Below, in pieces: positions 45,080-56,847 of a DNA stretch of 64,000 nucleotides. The stretch comes from Prunus persica. Lineage: Eukaryota; Streptophyta; Magnoliopsida; Rosales; Rosaceae. The notes beneath the pieces were generated by a model that was not told where the DNA came from, did no database searches, and saw only the letters and a program-made list of their open reading frames with translations. The stretch covers positions 11,613,044 through 11,677,043 of the forward strand of contig NC_034015.1 in the NCBI RefSeq assembly GCF_000346465.2, in the 5' to 3' direction. Both the position numbers and the translations under genes were made by a program. Position 1 is the first letter of the stretch. Each line of letters begins with the position of its first letter.

Positions 45080-45286
45080 TTTTTTTGACAGCCCTAGCTG
45101 ACGTCAGCGTGACGCCAGCGCTGACGTCAGCACCCGCGTTTTGGACCTGGGGCTGGTTTGGCCTTCGGGCTGGCCCGAGTTGGTGGGTCCCACACCAAAC
45201 CCGGGCCTGGGCTGCACGCTGGAGCGAAATTTTTTTTTTTTTCTGCCCTTGCCTCGGGCTGGGCTCCTTCGCTGGAGCCACTCTAA

Positions 45287-47059
45287 GCTTTGGGCCTTCA
45301 CTCACATTTGTCCGTGTCCATAAAATGAAAAAGAACTAGCAGCTCAAAGCCGCACCAAGATTTTATTGGTGTGTCTCAATCTAGGACAGACGTTGAAGTT
45401 TCGTTTTGTCTTTATGAGATTGGCATGTTCAAATAGTATAGGAAGTATTTGATAGAAATATTTTATTCATTAAGAATGTTCAAAGATTGGCATGTTCCTT
45501 TCATTACATCTCCTTTATTCATGTCCCGCAAGAAGTTAATTTTGAAGTAAATATTCTTGGCGTGTTGGAATTGTTGAAGAATATGAGTCATACATCGAAA
45601 ACTTGACAAAGTAAAGGACAACGTATAACAAATTGTTCTATCACTAATAACATCGAGACCTCTTGTGTAAAACTCTACAACTGCTGAATATGCAAGTAAT
45701 TAAGTAGGGGACGATATTAATATTGGTAATAATGGGTCGTGAGTCAGTCCCTCCAAAATCTTCCAACTCACTAAGAACATGTTTTGTGTGAGCCGCATTC
45801 TCAAATCTGAAAAATTCTTTATTCAAGGGGAGACAACTTATCAAGTGAATGAGAAAAAAAATCCTTAGATTTGGCCATTAATTGCTATGCATTAAGACAT
45901 TTCTGCTTCTTTAATGACTCGTACTCTTTTTTGGCAAGACGCGTGACATGTTAGGCAGCAAGTTAAGCTTAATACTGTATTAACAAACATGAGAGGCTCA
46001 ATTTACTAATAAGGTATATCATTTGCCAGGAGAGTTCACCAAATATATTTGTTGGCTGATGTCCCAATATAGAAAAACTTCATAATTAATGATGTCCTTA
46101 TCCAAGGCAATGAAACTAGGGATTCTATAATTGGCAAGGTTGCAAATATTTTAAAACTCATCATTAGAATTCAAATATATCTTTAAAAGGTAGGGACTTG
46201 ATGAATTATTCAAGGATTTTTTTTTCATTAAGATGAGTGTATGAAACTAATTTAACATATATAAGAAGTAATTTTTTTTTTAGAATAATTAAAAATAATA
46301 ATCCAATAAAAAGAAAAGAAAGGGAACAAATTGTATTGTATAACTTTTTTCATGTATTATCGAATTATAATGAAACTTATAGAACAACTAAATATTTCCC
46401 TAATATCAATAACGACCATGAAAGAGAATAACGTTTGTCAAAACCGGGTACAGAGAATATACTATTTTTCCATGACAAAACAATATCTATTATTTCGCGG
46501 CGAAAAGATTGACAACATACCTTTACTATTATGTTTTTCGATACGTAAGAAATAGGTCAATCACAAATAGTTTTTCATTATATAACAATGGAAGAACAAT
46601 GACATTGCTAGATGGTATGGCGGCTGATGGCCAATATCGTTCTCTAAAATGAGACCTTCTAATAAATTAGTACCAGAATCCACAGATATCAAAAAGCTTG
46701 ATTGAAGTAGTAAAAACCTAATTCTAGAAAAATCTCAGTCAACAAAAATATATAGAAGAAGTACCCTTTCAGAGGACTAGTCCAACATTCTAAAAAACAA
46801 CATATATCCCATATATATTCCCTAATTTCCAACATATTTCCTTTAAACGTTACACCCCTACAACTCATTCTCGCCTGCCCTCCCATGGCTACAACCTTCA
46901 TTTCCATATATATAAACCCTAAATTCTTGAGTATAGTCACATTGCTTCCTCATCTTTCCTATATATAAATCTTATAACTCTACCCCAACTTGTCTTCCCA
47001 ATTTCTCTCTCACAGACCCACAAACACTCAGACAAAAACACACACTCTGTGTCTCTGTG

Positions 47060-47093
<34 letters not shown>

Positions 47094-47100
47094 ATTTTCA
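45287..47100. other. Intergenic upstream of the RRM-like gene
   Basis: No supported gene in 45287-46900. The DNA is AT-rich without recognised repeat structure. The last 150 bases are the promoter and leader of the RRM-like gene: a TATA box at about 46960-46970 and a CT microsatellite leader at about 47060-47094. Confidence 0.5.
46960..46970 (+). promoter_or_regulatory. TATA box of the RRM-like gene
   Basis: TATATATAAAT lies 131 bases before the ATG at 47101 and just upstream of a pyrimidine-rich leader, a usual plant core-promoter layout. Confidence 0.6.
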
Positions 47101-48288
47101 ATGGAACAGAAGCGGGAGGCTGGCTCTTCCAATGGAGAGGCGGTTGTGGTTGGCCCTGAAGGGTCTGTTGATCAAAGTAATGAAAGCGTTGCATCTGTCG
47201 ACTCATCATCAGCAGTAACTGAAAGCAATCTCAGCCCCTATGCGGCGGAGTGGGAACCTTTTTACTATAAGGCACCTGAAGATGACAGGTGTTGCTTTAT
47301 CACATTTTCCAATGGGTTCCCGCTCACTGAGGACCAAATTATGGACTTCTTCAATGAGTAAGTAGATTATTGTATAATAGTTTATGATTATAAGAGAGAT
47401 AAAAATCATGATTCATATTTGATATAGATATGATTAATTGATTTAGTTGCATTTGTATGAGCATTACTCTGTTGGGATGAGACCATGAATTTTGCACGTT
47501 GTTTGTTGAGTGTGTTTTAAGGCATGGGTTTATTAGACTTGTGGGTTTTTTTCAAATCCTTTTTTTTTTTTTTGGGTAAGAAAAGTTTGGTTGATTGTGT
47601 TTTTTTTTTGGGTGATAATTATTTTATAGTTTATTGCAATAAATCCTTAAAAATATTACACGGGTTTCTTTGTAAGAAAAGTTTGATTCGCAGATTAATC
47701 GTTTTTTTTCTTCCGAACAATAGAGGACGGATTAATTTTTTGTTGAGTATGATAATTATGTTAAAGGTTTCTTACAGAAAAAAAAAAAAAAAACCCCCCA
47801 TAAAATGATTCATGGGAAAATTTAATTCCCGGATTTGTTTGTTGAATGTGATATATTATTAATTAAAAAACGGTTTTATTACAAAGAAACCCAAAAAAAT
47901 AATTTATGGGTTTGGTAAGAGAAGTTTGATCCCGGATTTGTTTGTTAACTCTTCCTATAACAGAAGTTCGACCCTTATGTCTCCTTCCCATCTTTTAAGA
48001 TATGGGAAAATTTGTTCTATATGTGGTTGCATGTATATTCATGTATGTATGGTTGATGAGTTTGATATGGGGCGCAGGAGATTTGGTTCATGTGTTGAGA
48101 GGGTGTACGTTCATTGCCCGCACCCGTGGGAGGATCCTCTCTTCGGAAAAGTTGTGTTCAATTCAGTTCTGATGCCGGCGATCGTGCTCCGAGGCCAAGG
48201 TCAAGTGAAGTTTAAAATTGATCGAAGGCCCCTTTGGTGCAAGAGGTTTGACAGGGGCAAGCGTCGCAACCCAGCATTGATTTATTGA
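47101..48288 (+). CDS. Small plant RRM-like protein
   Basis: Two exons, 47101-47357 and 48078-48288, giving 155 residues. The N-terminal 55 residues are Ser/Glu/Val-rich and probably disordered. The rest resembles the degenerate RNA-recognition-motif domain found in a plant-specific family: strand 1 CFITFSNGFPL, helix TEDQIMDFFNERFG, strand 2 VERVYVHC, strand 3 LFGKVVFNS, and a closing FKIDRRPLWCKRF. The aromatic RNP1 signature of classical RRMs is missing, so RNA binding is not assured. The intron is GT-AG and splits a Glu codon. The start is the first ATG after a CT-rich leader. Family membership is from recall of similar proteins; the role is unknown. Confidence 0.8.
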
Positions 48289-48879
48289 CTAATTAGTCTT
48301 TAACTTTCAAAATTTTATGCATGGCATAGTCGGGCAGATGAGTAGCATTCATCAGACAATTGCTCTATGACCAGTTTCTTTTTTTTCTCTTCAGTTCCTT
48401 GACTTGGTTTTTCTTCGGTGATGCCAAAATTGCAAGAACTTTTCGGAAATTGTAGTCTATTTAGATCTAATTTGACTATATGAATGGAGAGTTTTTATGT
48501 TATTGGTGTACTAATTTGGAAGATAGGACTAAAATTTCATCTAATTAGCATAAGTTCAAAGACCAAAATGTAGTACCTAATTTTTCAAAAATATCATTAA
48601 AAAATATCAAAATTACACACAATGTCACTCCTTCTAAGGCAAGCATACTATGCCACATGTCCATATCTAGCCAACCGCCACTCGCCATCAAACTTCCGCT
48701 ACCGGCAACCACCGCTAGCCACCATCGCCGGACTCCAACCACCAGCCACCACTGCCACACTCCCGCAATCGGCCACTTGCCACCACCACCGTTAGCTGCC
48801 ACTGCCCGTCGCCAGCCTGCCACCTCCTGTAGGGGACCAACTCCGTTGCCCTTTATTCACCTTTAAAAAAAAACAAGAT

Positions 48880-48965
48880 TTTGTGTCATAAAGGGAACTC
48901 GAACCTTGACCCTCAAAGGAGGAAGGCTCACTCCCAAATCACTACACCAAACTTGACTTTGTAAT
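48880..48965 (-). mobile_element. tRNA-like SINE fragment
   Basis: The minus strand reads TTTGGTGTAGTGATTTGGG (box-A-like) and, about 35 bases on, AAGGTTCGAGTTCCC (box-B-like). No complete cloverleaf is present, so it is not a tRNA gene. No clear poly-A tail or target duplication was seen. Confidence 0.4.
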
Positions 48966-49199
48966 ATTTATTCAGTTATACAATATTTATATAAACAATC
49001 AACGATTTTTAAAATTAAAAAAAAAAATCATTTCAACACTTATTCTCACAAAAACTGCAAATAAAAACAGAAATTGCAACAAAAATACAATATAGATATC
49101 AATTATGTTAGAAAAAAAACAAAAACGAAAACGAAAACAGCTACAAAAATAAAAATTAATTTTATTGAAGCAAAATTAAATTGTAATTAAATGAAAACT

Positions 49200-49870
49200 G
49201 TAATGCAGTTTTCAAAAGTCCAATTTTGAGTTCCCTTACTCTTGGGTAGTTATACTCTCCTCTTGCTCACCCAATTTCTCATATGGGTAGCCTCTACTCT
49301 TCAAATTGGGGAGGTTGAAGGCCAAGGAAAGAACAAAAATCAAATTGTAATTAAATGAAAACTGCAATGTAGTTTTCGAAAGTCCAATTTTGAGTTTCCT
49401 TGCTCTTGGGTAGTTCTACTCTTCTTTTGCCCACCCAATTCCTCATATGGGTAGCCTCTACTCTTCAAATTGGTGAGGTTGAAGGCCAAGGAAAGAACAA
49501 AAATCAAATTGTAATTAAATGAAAACTGCAATGCAGTTTTCGAAAGTCCAATTTTGAGTTCCCTTGCTCTTGGGTAGTTCTACTCTTCTTTTGCCCACCC
49601 AATTCCTCATATGGGTAGCCTCTACTCTTCAAATTGGTGAGGTTGAAAGCCAAGGAAAGAACAAAAATCAAATTGTAATTAAATGAAAACTGTAATGCAG
49701 TTTCCAAAAGTCCAATTTTGAGTTCCCTTGTTCTTGGGTAGTTCTACTCTTCTCTTGCCCACCCAATTCCTCATCTGGGTAGCCTCTACTCTTCAAATTG
49801 GTGAGGTTGAAGGCCAAGGAAAGAGCAAAAATCCAATTGTAATTAAATGATAATTGCAATGTCGTTTGTG
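49200..49870. repeat. Tandem repeat, four units of 164 bp
   Basis: The landmark AATGCAGTTTTC (with small changes) recurs at 49202, 49365, 49529 and 49693, and a truncated fifth start is at about 49857. The period is 164 bp. Units include CACCCAATTCCTCATATGGG and CTCTACTCTTCAAATTGG. The minus strand gives a repeated open frame of about 60 codons, but 164 is not divisible by three, so each unit is in a new frame. Confidence 0.9.
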
Positions 49871-51003
49871 CAAATTTAAAGAGAAAATGGATAATCAATA
49901 AAAGACTATAGAATTTGTTTTTATTTATTTATAATTCTTATTTCTCTGCATTTGTTACATTCCTACGTATCATTCCCATTAAAAACAGAGAGGTTCCTAC
50001 AAATGAACGTCTCCTCATTTGACCAAAAGACAAAACTAAGACGTTTCGCATTCCATAGTCTTCTTGGTTTTCTTCGAAAATGAAATAGAAATAAGATTCC
50101 TACATATCATTACAGAAAAACATTCCAACTTGTCATTGACTTGCTTGAACTACCTAATATTCGATAGTCTTTGTTTATTTATGAACATGAGTAATTGGCA
50201 TGACTAGTTGAAATTTCTAGGAACAAGTTTGAGTCGCAAATGTTCTAGCAACTGCCTCAGTAACTTTAGATTAATTTTCTTCTAGGAACGAAACCAAGAA
50301 AATTAATATTCAGTTGATTAACCATAAAATTATCCCACTACCATATAACTTGCTCCGCCGCAGCGCCGCCCACTGCTGGCTGCACCACCATGCTGCCCCT
50401 GCTGGCTGCAATCACTCCTGATAAGCTTCGCCAATTTTCTTAATTGAAAAATTGATAATGAGGCAATCATGTCCACACACGAAGTTTCTGATGGCTCAAC
50501 TACTTCTTGAGTTTACTAAGTATTTAATCATGTAGTCTTTTTTTAGTTGTCCAATTTCTGTTTACATAATTTTTTAATTATATATATATATATTTATATT
50601 ATAGTGAAGCCAATATACAACCACCATAGATAGTAACGTTCGACTTTTTGCATTGTCCATCCATGTACAAGCGCACAAGCATCTTAATTCCGATGGCTCT
50701 AATATTTTTTGAGTTTACTATAAATAATACTCTAGTCTTTTTTAATTGTCCAAATTGATATTTACATAATATTTATTTTAGCTTTAGTTTATCTACATAA
50801 AACATATAGTCAAGACCGTCACCTCTGACCAGAAAATAAAATTAAAAAAAATTCCCCCTTTCAACTTCCTTTGCAATGTTTATTATCTTCTCTCTATGTC
50901 TCTATATGTATATGTATATATATATATATGTGTGTGTGTGCGCGCCTTCCTTTGTACTGAAGTACTAATTCAGCATCATTAGTTGAAAAATTTGTATTCT
51001 GCA

Positions 51004-53329
51004 ATGGCGAGAAGATTTGGTATGTTTTGCTAATACCTTGCCCTCTCAAAATTTCCTTTGCATAAAATCATGACAGGCATTTGTCTGTTGATTTCCAATA
51101 GATGTTAAATAAGTATAATTTGAATGTATCATATATCAAATATTTCCTTTTTTTCCTTTTTTTATGATTTTTTTTAGCATATGCGATAGTCTAAACTACA
51201 CGGGAGGGGGTTTATCATGCACACACAACACAATTAAGATGTCATAGGAGTTCGAACCTAAGACCTCTGATATGCAAGTCAAAATCTTTTTCACTGGATT
51301 AGACGACGTTGACCATTTTCCTGTTATTTAGATCATGTTTATCAATTTGGTTTCACTTGAGGCTTTCTGCCATATAAGTTTCTTGTGCTTTTGTAAAGAT
51401 ATTGCAGTGATGAAACCATACAGAAGCGACTCTCCACCTCTTCACTTTAAGTTGGAAATAAATTCATACTCCTCCTTATTGACGACGCTAGCAAAAAAGT
51501 ACGAATCTAAAGTGTTTGAAGCTGGCGGTCACACATGGTGGGTTTTTTCAGTCATCCACTAATTTAGCATTTTTTTTTCCTTTAATCTTTTACATGCATT
51601 TCCCACTTAAATAAGGATGCTGATCAAGATATTGCCTAGCTAATTTCTCTTTTATATATATATATAAAAAAAAAAAGAAGAAGAAGAAGAAACGGATCTC
51701 TTATTTTTTTTTTCTTTTTGCTTTTACATGGCTTTGCATGTGGAGCTCACTTTGCATTGTATTCAAGGATCGTTCCTAAAAAAAGATCAACAAAATAAAA
51801 AACTGTGCAACCATTTGATTATCATAACAAGACTTCATTGTTTACCTGAAGTACTATGTTCGCCTATTTATTATCATAATTAGAGATCTTCATAAACTTC
51901 CATTTGGCTAATTGTTTGTAATAAAGGGGAATTGATCAACAGTTAATGTTCTAAAACATCAACATTAACACGAAAATTTTCACTGTATTTAGGGAAATCT
52001 GGAGATATATAATTTAGTTGTAAGTCTGTGTTGCAGGAGGTTGGCTGTTTACCCAAGTCAAATGATAAATGGAGAGAAGTACATCTCCCTCTACTTGGCA
52101 AAAGCGAAGACAAAGAATAATGGTATTATTAACTCTGTGGTGTCAGCTCTTAGGGGGCAGGCGGAGGTTTATGCTACTTTTAGATTGTCTGTATTTGATC
52201 ACAACCAAAAGAATTACTTTACCGTCGAAGGTAAAGTCTCTGCTACATATTATATGTCTGATTTACAAAAACACCTGATTTGAATGCTGCACATACTTAT
52301 ATATATACATACATTAATTGAAGAACATATTCTGGGCGACGTGGGAGCATGTTATCGTTAGGCTCAGCGACGTGTAGATAGCACGCTTTGATACTAACCC
52401 ACTTAAAATTAATTGGCAATAAATGGAGATGGCGAATAATATTTGTACTCAACTAACTTTGAATTTGTGCGTTGATGTTTGTACAGATAATGCTGGAGCA
52501 TTAAGCCGATTTGAGAGTGGGACTGAGGTAGGTTTTGCAAAATTTCTTCCCCTTCATACTTTCCAGCGCCATTCAGAGGGATTCATTTCCAATGACTGCT
52601 GCACATTTGGGGCCGACGTTTTCGTCTCTACGAATAAAAGGACACTTCACAGGGAATCGCTTTCCCTCGAGACACCTGCCATTCGCAATCGTACTTTCCG
52701 TCGTGATTTGGGACAGTTCTCCACACAATTTGACATGGAGTACGCATTTCCACAGTTGATCATTGTTGGAGGAAGAAAATGGTATGCACAATCATAGTCG
52801 AGTATTTTATGCTGTCACACAATTTGACTACCATACAAATGTAGGTTCTTACCCTTAAAAGACTGGTATTTTTTCTTTCTTTTGACTGGGATCATTACCT
52901 CTTCTTCTTTTTTTCTACTAATTATGTAGGCAGTTATGTGTTTATCCGAAAGGTTACAGGAAAGAGAAGAACAAATCACTATCAGTTTACCTACGATCGG
53001 CCGACGATTTGGACACGCTTCCCAGTGTTTATGCAGAATTCAAGGTTCGGGTAATTGATCGAACCCTTAAGACGCACAATACTGAACGGAGAGGTAATTC
53101 ACTTTACACATATTTCTTTGTCATCTTCCTAAGTATCTACTACTCATCTAGTCATTGGCCTCACTTGTAATATCTCTAATTTTCTGTTTCAGGCAACCAC
53201 TGGTTCTCGTCCTCAGACTGCATTTCTGGTTGGCCAGATTTTATGCCGTTGCGAACTCTAAAGGGGTTCCTTAAGGGTGATATATTATCTGTTGAAGTTG
53301 AAATGCTGGCTGTGTCTACGTCGTTATGA
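51004..53329 (+). CDS. MATH-domain (TRAF-like) protein, tandem copy 1
   Basis: Protein of 314 residues made almost wholly of two MATH (meprin and TRAF homology) domains, which bind protein ligands. In plants such MATH-only proteins are abundant and tandemly amplified; they resemble the MATH part of UBP12/13. Six exons: 51004-51019, 51399-51537, 52037-52230, 52487-52781, 52930-53093 and 53193-53329. Domain 1 covers about residues 17-160 (HFKLEINSYSS; FEAGGHTWRLAVYP; VYATFRLSVFD). Domain 2 covers about 161-314 (GGRKWQLCVYPKGY; SVYAEFKVRVIDR; HWFSSSDCISGWPDFM). The intron phases 1-2-1-2-1 are identical in all three copies of the array. No catalytic, BTB or coiled-coil part is attached. Intron 1 contains a SINE-like element. 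All introns are GT-AG. Ligand and function are unknown. Confidence 0.93.
51185..51315 (-). mobile_element. tRNA-derived SINE-like element in MATH gene 1 intron 1
   Basis: The minus strand reads GTCTAATCCAGTGAAAAAG, then TTGCATATCAGAGGTC, then TTAGGTTCGAACTCC, and ends in an A-rich tail at the left. It has the same plan as the element at 11227-11375, with a better box B. Confidence 0.55.
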
Positions 53330-54978
53330 GACAGAGAGATGGTTTCCATCTTTGGAATTGTGTTTGAAGCCCTTTCTGAATTATTGTGTGTCAATTTTAT
53401 TAGTTACCTTTTAAGTTTTTGGATTGAATATGAATAATCAATAATCAATAAGAAATAATAATGTTTTGTTTTGGAATAAAAGTAATTAGCAGAGTGTTTT
53501 GTTGTTAGAAATGTGTACCCTGGCTGGTGTATCGCTTGTAATCCACACAAACAGATGAAATAATTTTGACAAAAAAATGGAAGCAGGTGTATTTTTGTTG
53601 GGGTGAGCACTCTAACATAGTTATCAGTTATCTTGGATTCTTCTATGGTGTATTCTTTATTTATTTTCATTTTGAGAAAAATGGTAGCAGGTGACCAAAC
53701 TAGTACCTAATGTCTCTGCTGACACCTGCCATTCGCATGGTAGCAAATTTTGAAAAATTAAATATTTAATGAATTAAAAAGTAAGTAGGTTCACATAAAA
53801 TTAAAAATTGAATTCCTGATTTTGGAGGTATTCAATTCTTGGGTGGAATGTGGTATTCTAATTCGTTGAAATTCAACCCATTAGGAATTCATCTTTTTTA
53901 CCAATTATATCCACATACAATTTTAAAATTTTAAAATTTGTCATATACTTTAACCTAACAACTAAGATATTTTAGTAATTAGAACCACTTCAACCCCAAT
54001 TTCATATGATTTAGTAAGCAATTTCAATAGGAATCCAGAATTTAATTCTCTTCAATCCAACTCCTCCTCAATTTAATTCCTTATAATCTGATTACAGATT
54101 AAAAAACATGCCATTAATGCAAATGAGTAGTATTCAAAACTAGTCATCCAATACAACTTTCTCCAGGGAAGAAACAAACATCCTAAATTAATTCATAAAA
54201 TGAAAAACTCATTCAATCAATTTATCAAATAACATTGCAAATATGAGCGATTAAGAAGATTTTTAAGAATAAAAATGAGAAATCATTTTCTCACAAAGAA
54301 CACTCTCTCAGAACACAGAGCCAAACTTTGCGAATATGAATGATTAAGAAGATAAAACTTCAAATCATTACACTAATATTTCTAAACTGATTCTCCATTG
54401 AAGCACACGAAAACCTTTAAGTACAGGATGAAATTATTCTCCATTGAAGGGCACTAGGCAAATAAGAGTAAAAACTGCAAATGTTAGGCAGGACGAAATG
54501 CAATGCATGTACTAGTCAACTGAGAGTAAAAACTTCAAATTTTTAGAACGAATGCAATGCACGTGTACATGAATGATTTACCTGAATTAAGGACAATTAA
54601 GTAAAGTGGGCCCGATATCTATCAAATGTTGGCTACACGAGATTGGTCACGAATTTCTAAATAAGAAAACTGACATACAAGAGTATGTCAGAAACTTGAA
54701 TTCAGGATTGTTTGGAAGCACCCAAAAGTATAATTATAACAAATAATGTGTTCTCCTTTTTAAAGGTTCAATTATTACTATTTGGATAATATACTTTTTC
54801 CTGGCCGGTGCATTGTAGTCAAGCCACATGGAAATATATGTACACCTGGCTCTAGTACTATTAATGTGACTTTATGGAGTCTTCTTTTAATTGACTTTCT
54901 CTACACTTTCTCCATCTTTATATGTGGCTGTCTTAACTCTGTCCTAATCCACGATCAGTCAGCATTTCTGCAACTGCA
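53330..54978. other. Intergenic between MATH genes 1 and 2
   Basis: 3' region of gene 1 and upstream region of gene 2. AT-rich. The stretch 53790-54110 is rich in GAATT motifs in both orientations and may be a decayed transposon, but ends could not be defined. The last 200 bases before gene 2 differ more from the other MATH promoters. Confidence 0.45.
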
Positions 54979-56847
54979 ATGGCGAAATTTGGTATGTTCT
55001 GCTAATATCTGAATTCCCAAGTTTCCTTCTCATAGAATAGAATTAATAATTTGCTTCGTTTTGCCATAAATTTCTTCTGGTTTTGTGAAGATATTCCAGA
55101 GATGAGAGAATACAAAAGAGAGTATCCACCAGAGCACTTCATCGTGGAAATAAAGCCATACTCCTTGCTATCAAACACCAAAGCAGAAAAGTACGAGTCT
55201 GGTGTCTTTGATGCTGGTGGTTACAGATGGTACGTTGGTTTCTTTACATCTCTTTTCTTTTCTGAAAGCTGCTTTGATTATCTGCTTTCCCTTTTCTTTC
55301 TTTTTTTCGTTTAAAATAAAATTGCTGATCAAGCTACTGCCTAGCTAATTTCTCAGCCAAATCAATATCATTTTGACTGATATTTCTCAGCTACTGATCT
55401 AGCTAATTTTATTTTGATCTCAGTTTTAATGGTTAAACTGAATGGTTGAATTTTGTTATGTTTACTGAAATGAAATTAGCCTTATTTTCAAGAGAGACAT
55501 AAAAAACTGTAATTTGTGTTGCAGGAGGCTGTCATTTTACCCAAATTATGAAACAACAAGTAAGAAGGGTTACATCTCCCTCTTCTTGGTATTAATAGGG
55601 AGTGTGTCCGGGAAGCAGTCGCCGGCCGAAGTTTATGCCACTTTTAGATTGTTTTTATACAAGAATACACCCGAAACACAGGAATACTTGACCATAGAAG
55701 GTGAAATTCTATGCAACATATCTGATTTATCTGCTCACAGTTGACTTACGTATATGTCTATAGTTATGTATGTACATAAAGTATTTATTATCAAAGTTTC
55801 TTTCCCATTAGTTCATACATTATTAGTGATTAAATTACGTTAACAGATGGTTCTGGAAAAGTAAATCACTTTCATGAGGAGATGAGGCCGGAGTTGGGTT
55901 TTGCAAAATTTCTTCTCCGTTCGACTTTCGAGAAACGGTCTGAGGGATACGTTTGGGACGATTGCTGCAGAATTGGGGCAGAGGTTTTTGTTCATAAGGG
56001 CCAAACGAAAACTCTTGACGAATATCTTCCCCCCCGGGAACTCAAAAATCCAACCTCAAGTGTCCGTAAGTTTAGGTTGGGAAGCATCTCATCAAAACGT
56101 GACCCGAAGTGTCTATCTTCAGATAAATTCCATCTTCAAGGAAGAAAATGGTACGTACCTGCAATATGTCTTGCGTATGTATATAAAGAGAACTGTTATT
56201 CACACTCCATATAAAAGCAAACATTATTCAATCCTTTATTCGCTATGGAAGTTATATACGGGAATCATTGTAACTTTCTTGTGTTTATTTATTTTAGGAA
56301 GTTAAGTGTTTGTCAGAATGGAGAACCAGAGAACAAATCACTATCATTTATGTTAGAATCGAAAGAAGATTGGAAGAGCTTTCCGAGCTTTTATGCGAAA
56401 TTCAGGGTTCGGGTATTGGATCGAGTCCATGGTAAACATACTACTGAAAAAGAAGGTAATTCCCTTTACACCTCTCTGTTACTAATCTATGTATCAACTC
56501 ACATTTGTCCTCACTGGAAAAGAAAAAAATGAAGTAAGTAATTAAGGCCACGTTTGATATGGAGGGTTAGACTCGGTTATCCTAGACTAGTTACTATTGT
56601 TTCACAAGAGAACATTGCTATTGTTTTACATAATTCTCTAAAAATTTGATTCTCTGTTTCAGTTCAACACTGGTTCTGTTCCTCAAACCGCAAAATTGTT
56701 TTCCCAGACTTTATGCCGTGGAAAACTCTCCGTGATTCGTCGAAGGGGTTCATTAAGAATGATGTATTAACTGTTGAAGTAGAAATATGCTCGCTATCTG
56801 TGGTTGAAGCTCCTAGAATATTAAAAAAACCATTGTCTTCTGATTAA
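54979..56847 (+). CDS. MATH-domain (TRAF-like) protein, tandem copy 2
   Basis: Paralogue of copy 1 with the same six-exon plan: 54979-54991, 55091-55229, 55525-55700, 55847-56150, 56298-56455 and 56663-56847, giving 324 residues. Domain 1 includes HFIVEIKPYSLL, FDAGGYRWRLSFYP and VYATFRLFLYK. Domain 2 includes GRKWKLSVCQNGE, FYAKFRVRVLDR and HWFCSSNRKIVFPDFMPW. Compared with copies 1 and 3 it has diverged most, in the loop after the first domain and in a C-terminal tail about 15 residues longer with basic ends. All frames are open and all introns GT-AG, so it should be functional. Sequence divergence suggests it is the oldest split of the array. Confidence 0.92.

Larger units (their letters stand above)
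41221..45283. mobile_element. PIF/Harbinger transposon with both genes present
   Basis: About 4.06 kb. The left end starts GAGCAACTCCACCCATTTGC directly after TTA. The right end, reverse-complemented, starts GAGTGGCTCCAGCG next to TAA, so the target duplication is TTA with one possible change. The element carries the two genes expected of an autonomous Harbinger, in convergent orientation: a DDE transposase (41866-43233) and a Myb/SANT-like protein (43516-44724). Subterminal DNA is repetitive: AATTTCGGATGAATTTCAAA-type repeats at about 41450-41720 on the left and GC-rich TGACGTCAGCG repeats with a palindrome on the right. Confidence 0.85.
48289..51003. other. Intergenic between the RRM-like gene and MATH array
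   Basis: No supported gene. It contains a C/A-rich patch of CCACC and GCCACC repeats (about 48660-48830) that gives false reading frames, a SINE-like piece, four 164-bp tandem repeats, and from about 50700 the promoter of MATH gene 1. The promoter is shared in sequence with MATH gene 3. Confidence 0.6.

Noticed and set aside
45030..45339. Several overlapping open frames on both strands
   Set aside because: They arise from the GC-rich subterminal region of the Harbinger element; high GC removes stops by chance.
48657..48866. Pro/His-rich open frame and its Trp/Gly-rich counterpart on the other strand
   Set aside because: Both come from a simple CCACC/GCCACC repeat and lack any conserved feature.
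53790..54110. Possible transposon with GAATTC-like inverted ends
   Set aside because: The repeated motifs are short and AT-rich, and no matching ends or target duplication could be defined.
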